A stretch of DNA of 64,000 nucleotides from DASXVX01 sp036504075 (GTDB taxonomy: Bacteria > Bacillota > Sulfobacillia > Symbiobacteriales > Symbiobacteriaceae), in contig DASXVX010000022.1 of assembly GCA_036504075.1 (NCBI GenBank), positions 174,583-238,582 of the forward strand. The letters are read 5' to 3'. The notes below the pieces were generated by a model. It was not told where the DNA came from. It saw only the letters and a list, made by a program, of their open reading frames with translations, and did not search any database. The position numbers and the translations under genes were made by a program. This document shows, in pieces, positions 18,602 to 26,874 of this stretch (the first letter of the stretch is position 1; every line of letters starts with the position of its first letter).

Positions 18602-19411
18602 ATGCACACGACGGCGATCTGCTCGCACAGCGGTCGCGTCCGCCAGCGCAACGAGGACGCTTCGTTGGTGCTGCAATGGGAGATGGCCGGCCCCGGCGCA
18701 AATTGTCCCGTGGTGCTCGCAGCGGTAGCCGACGGCATGGGCGGCTACGCCAACGGCCACATCGCCGCCGTGATGACCGTGCGCACGCTCGCCGCAGAGG
18801 TAGTCGGCGGACTGAGCGTTCAGCCCTGGGAGCAGGCCCCCGGTCGCGACGTGCTCGCCGCCGTGTTGCAGGATGCCATCGCCACCTGTGCTGCACGGGT
18901 TAACCAGGCCATCGGCGCCGGGTACGGCCCCATGGGTTCCACGCTCGCGGTGGCGCTGGTCTGCGGGCGCCGGCTGCTGGTCGCCAACGTCGGCGACAGC
19001 CGGGTTTACGTCATCCGGGGCGAACTGAAGCAGCTTACGGCCGACCATTCCGTAGTGGCCCAGATGGTAGCCCGGGGGGAGCTGGGGCTGGGGGAGGCCC
19101 GCACCCACCCACGGCGCAACGAACTGTACCGGGCGGTCGGGTTCGGGCGGCCACCCCAGCCGGATTACTTCGACTGGGAGTTGGAGGCGGGGGATACGAT
19201 CCTGCTGTGTTCAGACGGGCTGCACATGATGGTGCCAGATGCAGACCTGAGCGCTGTGCTGATGCAAGACCGGCCGCTGACCGCTCGCTGCCGGGCGCTG
19301 ATCGACCGGGCCAACGCCGCCGGCGGGGTGGACAACATCACCGGCGTCGCCGTGCAGATTGCCGAATCAGCCTTGCCCACGGTAGACCTGGCGGAGGGGG
19401 GAACGACGTGA
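18602..19411 (+). CDS. PP2C-family protein serine/threonine phosphatase
   Basis: Metal-dependent phosphatase of 269 residues, cytoplasmic, expected to reverse phosphorylation by the adjacent kinase. PP2C signatures are visible: RQRNEDASL near the N-terminus (metal-binding Asp), ADGMGGYANG (about residues 43-52), GSTLAVALVCGRRLLVANVGDSRVY (about 107-131) and the late Asp motif GGVDNITGVAV. No TM segment. Its stop overlaps the kinase GTG start (GTGA), indicating a coupled phosphatase-kinase pair as in bacterial PrpC/PrkC loci. Confidence 0.93.
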   Translation: MHTTAICSHSGRVRQRNEDASLVLQWEMAGPGANCPVVLAAVADGMGGYANGHIAAVMTVRTLAAEVVGGLSVQPWEQAPGRDVLAAVLQDAIATCAARVNQAIGAGYGPMGSTLAVALVCGRRLLVANVGDSRVYVIRGELKQLTADHSVVAQMVARGELGLGEARTHPRRNELYRAVGFGRPPQPDYFDWELEAGDTILLCSDGLHMMVPDADLSAVLMQDRPLTARCRALIDRANAAGGVDNITGVAVQIAESALPTVDLAEGGTT

Positions 19412-20925
19412 CCAGCCAACACACCTGCCCATCGTGCGGCACTGACCTCCGTCCCGGAAAGCGGTTCTGCTCCAAGTGCGGGATGCCCATTCCCGAAACC
19501 GTGCAGCAGAAGCTGGCGGAACCGGTGCCCCCGGGCAGCCCTGCCGCCCCGCCCACAGACGTCGCTCGGGCCCTGACGCCGGGGCGCATCGTGCACGGTC
19601 GCTTCCGGGTGGACCGGGTTCTGGGCCAGGGAGCCATGGGCGCCGTCTACCTCGTCCGGGACACGACGCTGGCGGACCGCCCCTGCGCCATGAAGGAGAT
19701 GCTGGACTACTCCCACACCGCCGAAGAGCAGGCCGCGGCGGTGCGCCGGTTTCTGGCCGAAGCCGAGACGCTGGCCGCGCTGAACCATCCGGGCATTCCG
19801 CAGGTATACGACCGCTTTATTGAGTCCGGCCGCTATTACCTGGTCATGGAGTTCGTCGCCGGTGTGGACCTGGGCTGCGTGCTGCAGGTGCATCGCCAGG
19901 AGCAGGGCCGCGCGCTGCCCGAGCGTGAAATCGCCGGCTGGGCACTGCAAATCTGCGACGTGCTGGAGTACCTGCACGGCAACCTCCCGCCGGTGGTACA
20001 CCGGGACCTGAAACCCGCCAACCTGATTCTGACTCGAAATGGCCGCATCAAGCTGGTGGACTTCGGGATCGCAAAGTCCGGCGTAACGGCCCGGGGGACG
20101 AGCATCGGCACGCACGGGTATGCACCGCCGGAGCAATACCGGGGGCAGACCGGGCCGGAGAGCGATCTCTACGCCCTCGGCGCCACGCTCCACCACTTGC
20201 TGACCGGGCGGGACCCCAACCTGCAGGCGCCGTTCGATTTTCCGCATCCGGGCACGCTGGTGCCGGCGCTGAACCCGCAACTGGATGAGCTGGTGATGCG
20301 GCTCCTCGCCCTATCGCCCCAGGACCGACCGGCGACGGCGGAAGCGGTGCGGGACGGACTGACGGCAGCCTATCCGGGCCTGGACCCCTACCGGACCCGC
20401 AACCTGGACCCGCTGCTGGGGGCGATCATTCTGCGGAAGCTGGGGGAGCGGACGGGCACCGCCCAAACGGCGCCCGAAGCCGCCCGGCCCGCCCGCTGTC
20501 CCGTCTGCGATTTACCCTCAACCCCGGGCCGCAAGTTCTGCAAGGCCTGCGGGGTGCGGCTGGTGGGCGAGTTGCCGAAAGTGCGGACCAGCGGAGCCAC
20601 CGCCGACCTCTCTCTGCGCCTGCCGCCCGGCTACTGGGAGAAGAGCCGGGTCGAGCGGGTCACCCTGGTGGACGACTCCGGTCAGGCGTCGGATGGCTTG
20701 ATCGTGGGCGTTCTGCCCGCTCAGAGCGGAGAGATCGCTTTCGTCGCCCGCAGTCAGACGGGGCCCGCAGAAGCGGCCCCGCCGGCGGGAGTTCCGGTCG
20801 AGGCCTACCTGCGCCGGCAGCAAGGGGCAGAGTCGCTGCTGACGGCCATTCCGATCGATGCCACCGAACTGATCGCTGAAGCGGTCACGTTTTGGCACCG
20901 GCGCTTCATCCCATCGTCCTTATAG
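19408..20925 (+). CDS. Serine/threonine protein kinase with N- and C-terminal zinc ribbons
   Basis: Hanks-type kinase of 505 residues. Residues 7-24 form a zinc ribbon (CPSCG ... CSKCG). The kinase domain spans about 62-330: glycine loop GQGAMG (73-78), ATP-binding Lys96 in AMKEM, HRD catalytic loop (198-200, VVHRDLKPAN), DFG (218-220) and YAPPEQY activation-segment end. A second zinc ribbon (CPVCD ... CKACG) lies near residues 365-385, followed by about 115 residues of unknown fold. Unlike PrkC it has no TM helix and no PASTA repeats, so it is cytosolic or recruited through its ribbons. GTG start overlaps the phosphatase stop; the frame is open further upstream only as a shadow of that gene. 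Confidence 0.92.
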   Translation: MTSQHTCPSCGTDLRPGKRFCSKCGMPIPETVQQKLAEPVPPGSPAAPPTDVARALTPGRIVHGRFRVDRVLGQGAMGAVYLVRDTTLADRPCAMKEMLDYSHTAEEQAAAVRRFLAEAETLAALNHPGIPQVYDRFIESGRYYLVMEFVAGVDLGCVLQVHRQEQGRALPEREIAGWALQICDVLEYLHGNLPPVVHRDLKPANLILTRNGRIKLVDFGIAKSGVTARGTSIGTHGYAPPEQYRGQTGPESDLYALGATLHHLLTGRDPNLQAPFDFPHPGTLVPALNPQLDELVMRLLALSPQDRPATAEAVRDGLTAAYPGLDPYRTRNLDPLLGAIILRKLGERTGTAQTAPEAARPARCPVCDLPSTPGRKFCKACGVRLVGELPKVRTSGATADLSLRLPPGYWEKSRVERVTLVDDSGQASDGLIVGVLPAQSGEIAFVARSQTGPAEAAPPAGVPVEAYLRRQQGAESLLTAIPIDATELIAEAVTFWHRRFIPSSL

Positions 20926-20948
20926 ATCTTGTGAAGGGGATGACTCAA

Positions 20949-22457
20949 GTGGCTGAAGAGCTTCGTTGCCGGCACTGCGGTGCCGCAAATGAACCCGATG
21001 CCCGATTCTGCGGCGAGTGTGGCGGCGAACTTGCAGCGCCGGCCGGCGGCACGACTTTCGTCCCGACGCCCTCGGCGACGCCCGGTGGCACGACTTTCGT
21101 CCCGACGCCCTCGGCGACGCCCGGTGGCACAGTCTTCGTTCAGCCGGTGGCGGGCGGCACAACGCTGGTCCAACCCATCCCGGGGGCAGAAGCCGCCCCG
21201 GCCGCCCCGCCGGCTCCGGGCCTGATCGCCGGCCTGCAGGCCCGGTTCGGACGCCCGGTGCTCATGCTGGCCGGAGCTGCGACCGCCCTGGTCGTCGTGC
21301 TCATCGCCGGCGGCATCTGGCTGGGAACTCGGAAAGACAAGGGCACCAGTTCCGTCTACCTCAGCAACAGCCCCACTTCCCAGGTCGGGACGACCAGCAC
21401 CAGCGGCCCGGCCCCCGCCGCCGGGACCCCGGCGCCCGCTGCGCCGGCACCCGGTGCCCAGCCGGCACCTGCCACCCAGCCGCCCTCATCCGGCGGTGCG
21501 CCGGCGGCGCCGAACACGCCGGCCGCGACGCCTAGTTCCCCCGCCCCCTCCACCCCCGCACCCGCACCCGCCCCGTCAGGCTCGCCATCCAGCCAACCGG
21601 CGGCCAACGCTAACTGGAAGGTCCTGGCCCAGGGCAATCTGGGCGTCAACTGGGCAGGCATCTGGCCGTTCGAGCGGAACGGGCTGTTGGACGTTTTCAT
21701 GGTCACCACCGGCGGCGGCACGACCACGGCCCACTTTGCCTCCTGGAACGGCTCAAAGGAGGAAGTCACCCACACGGCTTCCCACCCGGGCCAGGCCATC
21801 GGGCTTACCACCGGCGATATGTTCAACATGGGCGCAGACCTGGCGATCGTCAACTTCGGTGCCACACTCTGGGGGTTCGACAACTCCCTGGATGACGACG
21901 AGGTGACCAACGCCGACGGCACGTGGAGCAACATCGTCATCGGGGATTTCACCGGCAGCGGCAAGCAGGAGACCCTGGTGCAGGTCCCGGGCGTCGGCTA
22001 CGGTCTCTACCGGTTTAGCGCCGGCCAGCCCCAACAGGTGGTCGGGGTGCTCAAAACGGCCGACAAGGGTCCCCTCCGGCTTGGCGTCGTGGACTCCGCC
22101 GGGCGCAGACTGCTCGCCGTGTACTCCGGCAGCGATCAGAAAATCACGAACTGGCGCTGGACCAACACCGGATTCGTGGCCGGTCCCAGCCTGCCGCTTT
22201 CCACCGCTCCCGTGCTGGACCAGTGCTTCTGGAACTTCAAGAACGCCGGGCAGCAGTACACCGTGGTCGGGTTCCCCGGCGGCAGCCTGAAGCTGTACCG
22301 CTTCGACGGCAGCAACTTCGCCCTTTCGGATACCATCACGGTTCAGGGTGGCGGCTCCTGGTGCCCCGCGGGCGGCAACTTTACGGATACCGGGTTTGAG
22401 ATTGCGGCATTTGACACGAATTCGCGGGGCCGCTACGTGATATTCGGCCACAAATAA
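20949..22457 (+). CDS. Zinc-ribbon membrane protein with Thr-Pro repeats and extracytoplasmic repeat (propeller-like) domain
   Basis: About 502 residues. An N-terminal zinc ribbon (CRHCG ... CGECG, residues 7-24) is followed by tandem GTTFVPTPSATPG repeats (about 34-70), one TM helix (about 103-126, then RKDK), a Pro/Ala/Ser linker to about 220, and a C-terminal domain of repeats such as GLLDVFMVTTGGG, ADLAIVNFGATLWGF and QETLVQVPGVGYGLYRF that look like FG-GAP/VCBS-type beta-propeller blades. Predicted topology is ribbon and repeats inside, propeller outside. GTG 20949 is chosen because GAAGGGG lies 9 nt before it; ATG 20940 directly abuts that ribosome site. It follows the kinase closely. 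No known family name is claimed. Confidence 0.8.
   Translation: MAEELRCRHCGAANEPDARFCGECGGELAAPAGGTTFVPTPSATPGGTTFVPTPSATPGGTVFVQPVAGGTTLVQPIPGAEAAPAAPPAPGLIAGLQARFGRPVLMLAGAATALVVVLIAGGIWLGTRKDKGTSSVYLSNSPTSQVGTTSTSGPAPAAGTPAPAAPAPGAQPAPATQPPSSGGAPAAPNTPAATPSSPAPSTPAPAPAPSGSPSSQPAANANWKVLAQGNLGVNWAGIWPFERNGLLDVFMVTTGGGTTTAHFASWNGSKEEVTHTASHPGQAIGLTTGDMFNMGADLAIVNFGATLWGFDNSLDDDEVTNADGTWSNIVIGDFTGSGKQETLVQVPGVGYGLYRFSAGQPQQVVGVLKTADKGPLRLGVVDSAGRRLLAVYSGSDQKITNWRWTNTGFVAGPSLPLSTAPVLDQCFWNFKNAGQQYTVVGFPGGSLKLYRFDGSNFALSDTITVQGGGSWCPAGGNFTDTGFEIAAFDTNSRGRYVIFGHK
21048..21125 (+). repeat. Two perfect 39-bp direct repeats coding for GTTFVPTPSATPG
   Basis: Positions 21048-21086 and 21087-21125 are identical, followed by diverged units (GTVFVQPVAG, GTTLVQPIPG). 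Each perfect unit holds Thr-Pro sites. Identity at the DNA level points to recent duplication, and copy number may vary between strains. Confidence 0.95.
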
Positions 22458-22476
22458 AGCACCGGAGGGGTTCTTC

Positions 22477-24099
22477 ATGCTAGCAAACGATATGCGTCGT
22501 CGTTTCATCCGGACCCTGCTCGCCATGGTCGCCCTGCTGCTCGTGCTGTCGGGCTGCGCCAGCCAGAAACCCTCGGAGCTCCGGCCGGAACAAAAGATGG
22601 TGGAACTGGCCAAGCCGGCCGTGGTGCGCCCCGTGACCGTGGTAGACGCGGTGCTCAGTTTCACCGACAAGCGGGTCGTCGCGGCGGTCGGCGGAAAGAA
22701 CCCGCTGCAGCTGGGCTTTACCATCACCGGTTCCGGCTGGTTTATCAGCAGCGATGGCTACGTCGTGACCAACGCCCATGTGGCCTCGGTCGCCCGGATG
22801 AAGGACGACGAGCTGCTGCAGAATGAAATCCTCCCGATGCTGGTGAAATATATCTCCGAGAACCTCGGCGTCAAGCTGACCAACGACGACATCGCGCTGT
22901 TGGTGCGGAGCACCCAGGTGGTCAAGGTGGACCGGCAGTTTTTCGTCCTCACGCCCGGCGGCGACAAGCTGGGGGCTGAGATCAAGTCGTTCGGCGTACC
23001 GATCGGCGATGATGTCTCCGGCAAGGACGTTGCCGTTCTGAAGGTCGAAGGCAAGAACTTCCCGACCTTGCCGCCCGGCGACTCGGACAAGCTGGTCACG
23101 CAGGATAAGGTCTTTGTCATGGGTTACCCGGGAAACGCCGACTTCATGGGGCTGTTTGACGACAAGTCCGTACTGGAGGTCACCGTCTCCGACGGCGCCG
23201 TCCAGGCCAAGAAGAACACCGCGCAGGGCACCCCGGTCATCCAGACCGGTGCCACGGCGGCCCACGGCAACTCCGGCGGACCGGTGCTCAACGAAAAAGG
23301 CCAGGTCATCGGCATTCTCACGTTCGGCAAGAGCGACACCATGAACTTCGTGGTGCCCATGAACACGATTCAGGAGTTCGTGCGCCAGGCAGGCGCTGTC
23401 CCCAGCGACAGCGAAACAAACGCCCGCTTCAAGGAATCCATGGAACTCTACTGGAACGGCCACTACAGCAAGGCCATTCCCAAGTATGAGTCGACTCTGC
23501 GCCTGTACGGCAGCCACGCCGAAGCCAAGAAGTACCTGTCGGATGCAGAGCAGCGGCGCAAGACCGAGCCGGCGGTCGACCTGAGTGATCCGCTCGTGCT
23601 GGGGGTCATCGGGGGGGGCGTGTTGCTGATCGTCGTCGCCATCGGGCTGGTCTTCATGCTGCGGCGCCAGAAGAGCGGGGCAGCGGACCAGAAGCCAGCA
23701 GCCCCGAAGGCAGCGGGGGTAACGCCGCCGCCGGCCAAGCGGGCCGCTGAACCGCAATTCGCGGGCGGCACCACGGTGCTGACGGCGGGACCGGGCCACA
23801 TCCGCTTCACCGGCGGTCCGCTGGCGGGGCAGCAGTTCGCGGTTCCCGCCGAAGGGCTTCTGCTGGGCCGGGAACCGGGCGAAGGGATTCTGGCGGTGCC
23901 GGACAGCCGGGTTTCCCGCCAGCACTGCTGGATCGGGTCGAACGGCACGAGCGGCGTGAAGGTCGTGGACCGGGGCTCCACCAACGGCACGTATGTCAAT
24001 ACGATCGGTGCCGGCCGTGTGTCTGAGGTCGTGCTGCACCCCGGCGACGTGGTCTACCTGGCCGGCGACGGCGCCATCGCCTTCGTGTACGAGGGCTAG
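22477..24099 (+). CDS. Membrane-bound trypsin-like serine protease with cytoplasmic FHA domain
   Basis: 540 residues. Lipoprotein-type signal with lipobox VLSGC (Cys27); trypsin/HtrA-like protease domain about 75-305 with His101 (TNAHV), Asp184 (GKDVAVLKV) and Ser266 (GNSGGP); a short helical, possibly TPR, segment about 315-360; a TM helix about 372-395 (followed by RRQKS); and an FHA domain about 430-540 (LLGRE, SRVSRQHCWI, RGSTNGTYV), which binds phosphothreonine. Topology implied: protease outside, FHA inside. No PDZ domain, unlike HtrA. GGAGGGG 6 nt before the ATG. Last gene of the kinase cluster, followed by a strong terminator. Confidence 0.9.
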   Translation: MLANDMRRRFIRTLLAMVALLLVLSGCASQKPSELRPEQKMVELAKPAVVRPVTVVDAVLSFTDKRVVAAVGGKNPLQLGFTITGSGWFISSDGYVVTNAHVASVARMKDDELLQNEILPMLVKYISENLGVKLTNDDIALLVRSTQVVKVDRQFFVLTPGGDKLGAEIKSFGVPIGDDVSGKDVAVLKVEGKNFPTLPPGDSDKLVTQDKVFVMGYPGNADFMGLFDDKSVLEVTVSDGAVQAKKNTAQGTPVIQTGATAAHGNSGGPVLNEKGQVIGILTFGKSDTMNFVVPMNTIQEFVRQAGAVPSDSETNARFKESMELYWNGHYSKAIPKYESTLRLYGSHAEAKKYLSDAEQRRKTEPAVDLSDPLVLGVIGGGVLLIVVAIGLVFMLRRQKSGAADQKPAAPKAAGVTPPPAKRAAEPQFAGGTTVLTAGPGHIRFTGGPLAGQQFAVPAEGLLLGREPGEGILAVPDSRVSRQHCWIGSNGTSGVKVVDRGSTNGTYVNTIGAGRVSEVVLHPGDVVYLAGDGAIAFVYEG

Positions 24100-24130
24100 A
24101 AATTCCCGCATCGGGCGGGTCAATCGCAAC

Positions 24131-24174
24131 AAAAAACGCACTTTCGGGCTGTCCGAGCCCGGAAGTGCGTTTTT
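24131..24174 (+). terminator. Bidirectional terminator hairpin
   Basis: A long stem (acgcacttt-cgggct / agcccg-gaagtgcgt) flanked by A-run and T-run separates the protease gene from the convergent ATC-hydrolase gene. A near-identical hairpin occurs at 37022-37062. Confidence 0.9.
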
Positions 24175-24209
24175 GTACCCGATCTCTGCCCGAACCGGAC
24201 CCGGTGGAC

Positions 24210-24704
24210 CTACTTGCGGGTGAAGACCATCTTGCAGTGGTCGTGGCCGGCGGCAATGCGCAGCGCCGGGTCGAACTCGAGGGCCGGGAAGTTGTTCATG
24301 ACGCCGTAATCACCTTCCACGGCCCACTGGCACAGGGTGTCGATTCGGTCAGGGGAGAGGCCGAGCTTCTTCCAGGCCTCCGCCAGGGCGCAGTAGTGAA
24401 AGTGGAGTTCCGCCCGGTCCTCGGTGCAGGAGACGACCTCCATCTCGAAGGCGTTGTAGACCAGTTTGTGGGCGAACTGCTCGACGAACTCTTCCATGGA
24501 CTCGGTGGGGACCATCTTGTTGCTCTTGAGGCAGCCGAAGTCCCGAATCGCCTTGCGGGCGAACTCCTCGGCGTTGTAGCCCAGCCTATCGGCTTCCTGG
24601 GTCAGCAGATGGAACCAGGTAGCGCGGTCCTCAATGGCCCCGCGGACGAGGTTGACGGCCTCGGCGTACGTGATCATGTCTTCCTGCTTGGCAGTATCGC
24701 TCAT
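24210..24704 (-). CDS. L-2-amino-thiazoline-4-carboxylate hydrolase family protein
   Basis: Small cytoplasmic protein of 164 residues resembling the ATC-hydrolase family, named after an enzyme that opens the thiazoline ring of L-2-amino-thiazoline-4-carboxylate to give S-carbamoyl-cysteine. Visible family-like elements: DFGCLKSNKM, the central LHFHYCALAEAWKKLGL block (about 115-131) with His and Cys, and CQWAVEGDYGVMNNFPALEF. Many family members have no known substrate, so true activity is uncertain. GGAGGAC precedes the ATG. It stands alone, convergent with the protease gene. Confidence 0.75.
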   Translation of the reverse strand: MSDTAKQEDMITYAEAVNLVRGAIEDRATWFHLLTQEADRLGYNAEEFARKAIRDFGCLKSNKMVPTESMEEFVEQFAHKLVYNAFEMEVVSCTEDRAELHFHYCALAEAWKKLGLSPDRIDTLCQWAVEGDYGVMNNFPALEFDPALRIAAGHDHCKMVFTRK

Positions 24705-24802
24705 GGTAAATCGTCCTCCGGTGTGGTAGTGGCGCTACGTCGGCGGTAGACTGGCCCGGAGCCCTCGATCGCTCACTGGTGGCCAACCAGTTTGTCGTCA
24801 GT

Positions 24803-25006
24803 TCACTCAGGGAAATGGGAGTCGTGTTTGTCATCCAAGTTAATACTAAAGAGTCTATTAGCCCGCCCCTTTTTCGTCAAGTTTGTGTCAAATATCATGT
24901 CGGGTATTACTTTCCATGTAGGTAGACGGTACCCCTGTGAGACGAAAGCAATAGAGACGAGGATAATCAGTGAAAGTAATTGGACTACCCTTCTGTGTAG
25001 GCTCAT
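24803..25006 (-). CDS. Hypothetical small secreted or membrane peptide (AT-rich)
   Basis: 67 residues beginning MSLHRRVVQLLSLIILVSIA, a basic N-terminus with a hydrophobic stretch (about 6-24) like a signal peptide or single TM, then a polar tail rich in Asp, Asn and Lys. A strong GGAGGT lies 10 nt before the ATG. No family recognised. Base composition is clearly more AT-rich than its neighbours, suggesting transfer or a young gene. The call rests on the ribosome site and hydrophobic segment only; it may not be coding. Confidence 0.4.
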   Translation of the reverse strand: MSLHRRVVQLLSLIILVSIAFVSQGYRLPTWKVIPDMIFDTNLTKKGRANRLFSINLDDKHDSHFPE

Positions 25007-25761
25007 CGCCGAGATTACCTCCAACTTGAATTCCACACCAGTTTGGATCACATGACATATCTGTTAGTAATTGGTTTGTTGCCCATCGCTTAGTCCAGCG
25101 GTGGACCGCTCAACAAGATCCAGGACAGGGCCGGGCAGCGGTAGCGTGGGCTACGCCGTCACCTGTGCCCGTTCCGCAGACAGATGCACCCCTCTATGCG
25201 GCTTGCGCTGTAGCAAGTAGCGGAAGCACATACGCGCTCTGGTGACGGAACAGGATCGAGCACCAGAGAGACCGCCGGAAGGCGGATCTGTCCGGTTTTG
25301 CACGAATGAGCCCTCCTGATGGAGGCAAAAAAGGACAGAGCGGTTATGAACCCCCCTGTTTTGTGCAGTTTTGGCCCAAAAGCCAGGTGTGCGGCACCGC
25401 TGTGTCCTTTTCTGCATGCCAACGAGGTCAACAACCTGCAAGAATAGACAGAGGGGCCCTCAACCCCCTCTGACCCCGACATAACGGCCCTAAGCAAAAG
25501 ACTTCCGCCCGATCAGACCAAAGGGACTGAATTCCACCAGCGCCTGCGGTACTCAGTCCCTGATTGCTCCTTTCCGAAAGCTCACGGCCCGAGTCTGGTG
25601 AGCGTTTCGGACTCTGTCGCGTTATGTTCAGCGCACCCAGTCTGCGGACTTCGACAGAGTAGACGTCATATGTACGCCAGTGCCACGGGGCCTGTCCAGA
25701 CTTGGCAGCCTCCGTACCGGGCTGTGTGAACCGCGTACTTTTGTGCGCAGTAGTGACTTTT
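25007..25761. other. Gene-free stretch with several hairpins
   Basis: No convincing gene in about 750 bases; short open frames here lack ribosome sites and look non-coding. Contents: a long imperfect palindrome at 25325-25415, a hairpin cagaggg...ccctctg at 25449-25472, and agggactga...tcagtccct at 25522-25561, the last possibly terminating the padR transcript. May be remnant mobile DNA or carry structured RNA. Confidence 0.5.
25325..25415. repeat. Long hairpin with 20-nt arms and 51-nt loop
   Basis: Arms 25325-25344 (gcaaaaaaggacagagcggt) and 25396-25415 pair at 18 of 20 positions. The arm-to-arm match is far beyond chance for so short a distance and is not part of any gene seen. Confidence 0.75.
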
Positions 25762-26127
25762 TCACATATCGCAGGAATTCCGGACGTAGTTGGTGAACGA
25801 AGCACCTCCTTGGACGACGCCGTCTACCGCTGACCGGAACGCTTCCCACTCGGCCGTTCGCCGGCGCAGTTCGCCCTGCCCCTGGTCGGACAGTTGGTAG
25901 ACTTTCCGCTCGCGGCCGCCGTCGGACTCCCACTGGGCGACGATCAGCCCTTCCTTCTCCAGGGTGTGGAGGATGGGGTAGAGCGTCCCCTCCTTGAACG
26001 TAAGCGTCCCTTTGGAGCGGCTCTCAGGCTCCTTGACCATCTGGTAGCCGTGCATGGGCGAACTGGACAGCAGCGAGAGCACCAGCATGGCCGTGCTGCC
26101 CTTCTGAAGTTCCCGGTCCAACGACAT
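25762..26127 (-). CDS. PadR-family transcriptional regulator
   Basis: Winged-helix repressor of about 121 residues. PadR features: LSLLSSSPMHGYQMVKE (helices 1-2), the recognition-helix region FKEGTLYPILHTLEKEGLI (about 42-60) and the wing GGRERKVYQLSDQGQGEL. Start taken at MSLDREL because GAGGTG lies 6 nt before it; an ATG 18 bp earlier abuts that site. No obvious target gene downstream, but a perfect 14-bp palindrome immediately upstream is a likely autoregulatory site. PadR genes often control a neighbouring transporter, which is absent here. Confidence 0.88.
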   Translation of the reverse strand: MSLDRELQKGSTAMLVLSLLSSSPMHGYQMVKEPESRSKGTLTFKEGTLYPILHTLEKEGLIVAQWESDGGRERKVYQLSDQGQGELRRRTAEWEAFRSAVDGVVQGGASFTNYVRNSCDM

Positions 26128-26143
26128 TGGCATCACCTCTGGC

Positions 26144-26157
26144 ATCGATATATCGAT
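26144..26157. promoter_or_regulatory. Operator-like palindrome upstream of padR
   Basis: Perfect 14-bp palindrome atcgatatatcgat in the short gap between padR and the divergent broken gene, the position expected for autoregulation by PadR. It could affect both directions. Confidence 0.5.
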
Positions 26158-26201
26158 CTCCGAGGTGTGCGCCTAAGCGAACTGAGCAATACCTGCGGCA
26201 G

Positions 26202-26840
26202 GTGACTATTGCGTATGTGGGCAAATCGCAGGAGGCGGTCTGGGGGCCGCGGTTTGAGGCGGTCCGCCGGGCACTGCCGCGGGTGGGTATCCAGGCGGTG
26301 CTGCTGGGGCAGGCGCCGGTGTCGGTGGTCGACGTGGCACCTGCAGATATCCTGGCGGTCCACAACCTGGCCGCGGTGCAGGGCCTGCATGCGCTCCTCC
26401 TCCCCAACGAGGATGGCGTGCCGTGGGAGGGTTGGCCATCGGCAGCGAGGAGGCGGTGGCGGCTTACCGGCGGGCCCTGGAGGCCGGGGACCGAGGGGCA
26501 CTGGCGGATCTCGCCGGGGTGCCGGCGTGCTGCCGGCAGGCGCCGCCGGTGGTGAACGGCCTGCTCCGGCCCCTGGGCATCGATCTGCCGGGGTATCAGC
26601 CTTGTTCGCCGGACTGCGCCGAGAGTAGGGCGCTGGGCCGGGCGAGGCTGGACTTGGGCCGGGAGGCGGGAATGGGGGAGGCGATGGACTGGCTGGAGGC
26701 GATGCTGGGCTGGCCCGCCGAATGGTCGGCCCTGCACGGCATTGCGGAGGTCAAGACGGACATCGTAAAGATGTCTTACAGCACGGACCGGGGTGGTCCG
26801 GGTGCGATACCATGGGTGCTCGTCGGCCCCGACTACGTGA
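26202..26840 (+). pseudogene. Frameshifted hypothetical protein gene
   Basis: Two reading frames together read like one protein. The first runs from a GTG at 26202 (VTIAYVGKSQEAVWG ...) to about 26425 (NEDGVPWE); the second continues as LAIGSEEAVAAYRRALEAG through GVPACCRQAPPVVNGL, CSPDCAESRALG, MDWLEAMLGWPAEWSALHG and AEVKTDIVKMSYSTD near 26790. A single missing G in the gggaggg run at about 26421-26429 (tgg-gag-g) would restore one frame, so this is either a recent frameshift or a sequencing error. The 3' end is unclear: no stop appears before the convergent SIMPL gene. Family not recognised; the paired Cys residues might bind metal. Confidence 0.6.
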
Positions 26841-26874
26841 ATCTGCACGATTCTCGTCTCCCTCGCCGATTCGG

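Noticed and set aside
21048..21125. CRISPR-like direct repeat
   Set aside because: Repeats are contiguous without spacers, in frame and inside a gene.
22480..24141. 553-codon antisense frame over the protease-FHA gene
   Set aside because: No ribosome site or motif; the opposite strand encodes a well-defined multi-domain protein.
25151..25497. Short minus-strand frames in the gene-free stretch
   Set aside because: No ribosome site, Cys/Arg-rich random-like composition, overlap the long palindrome.
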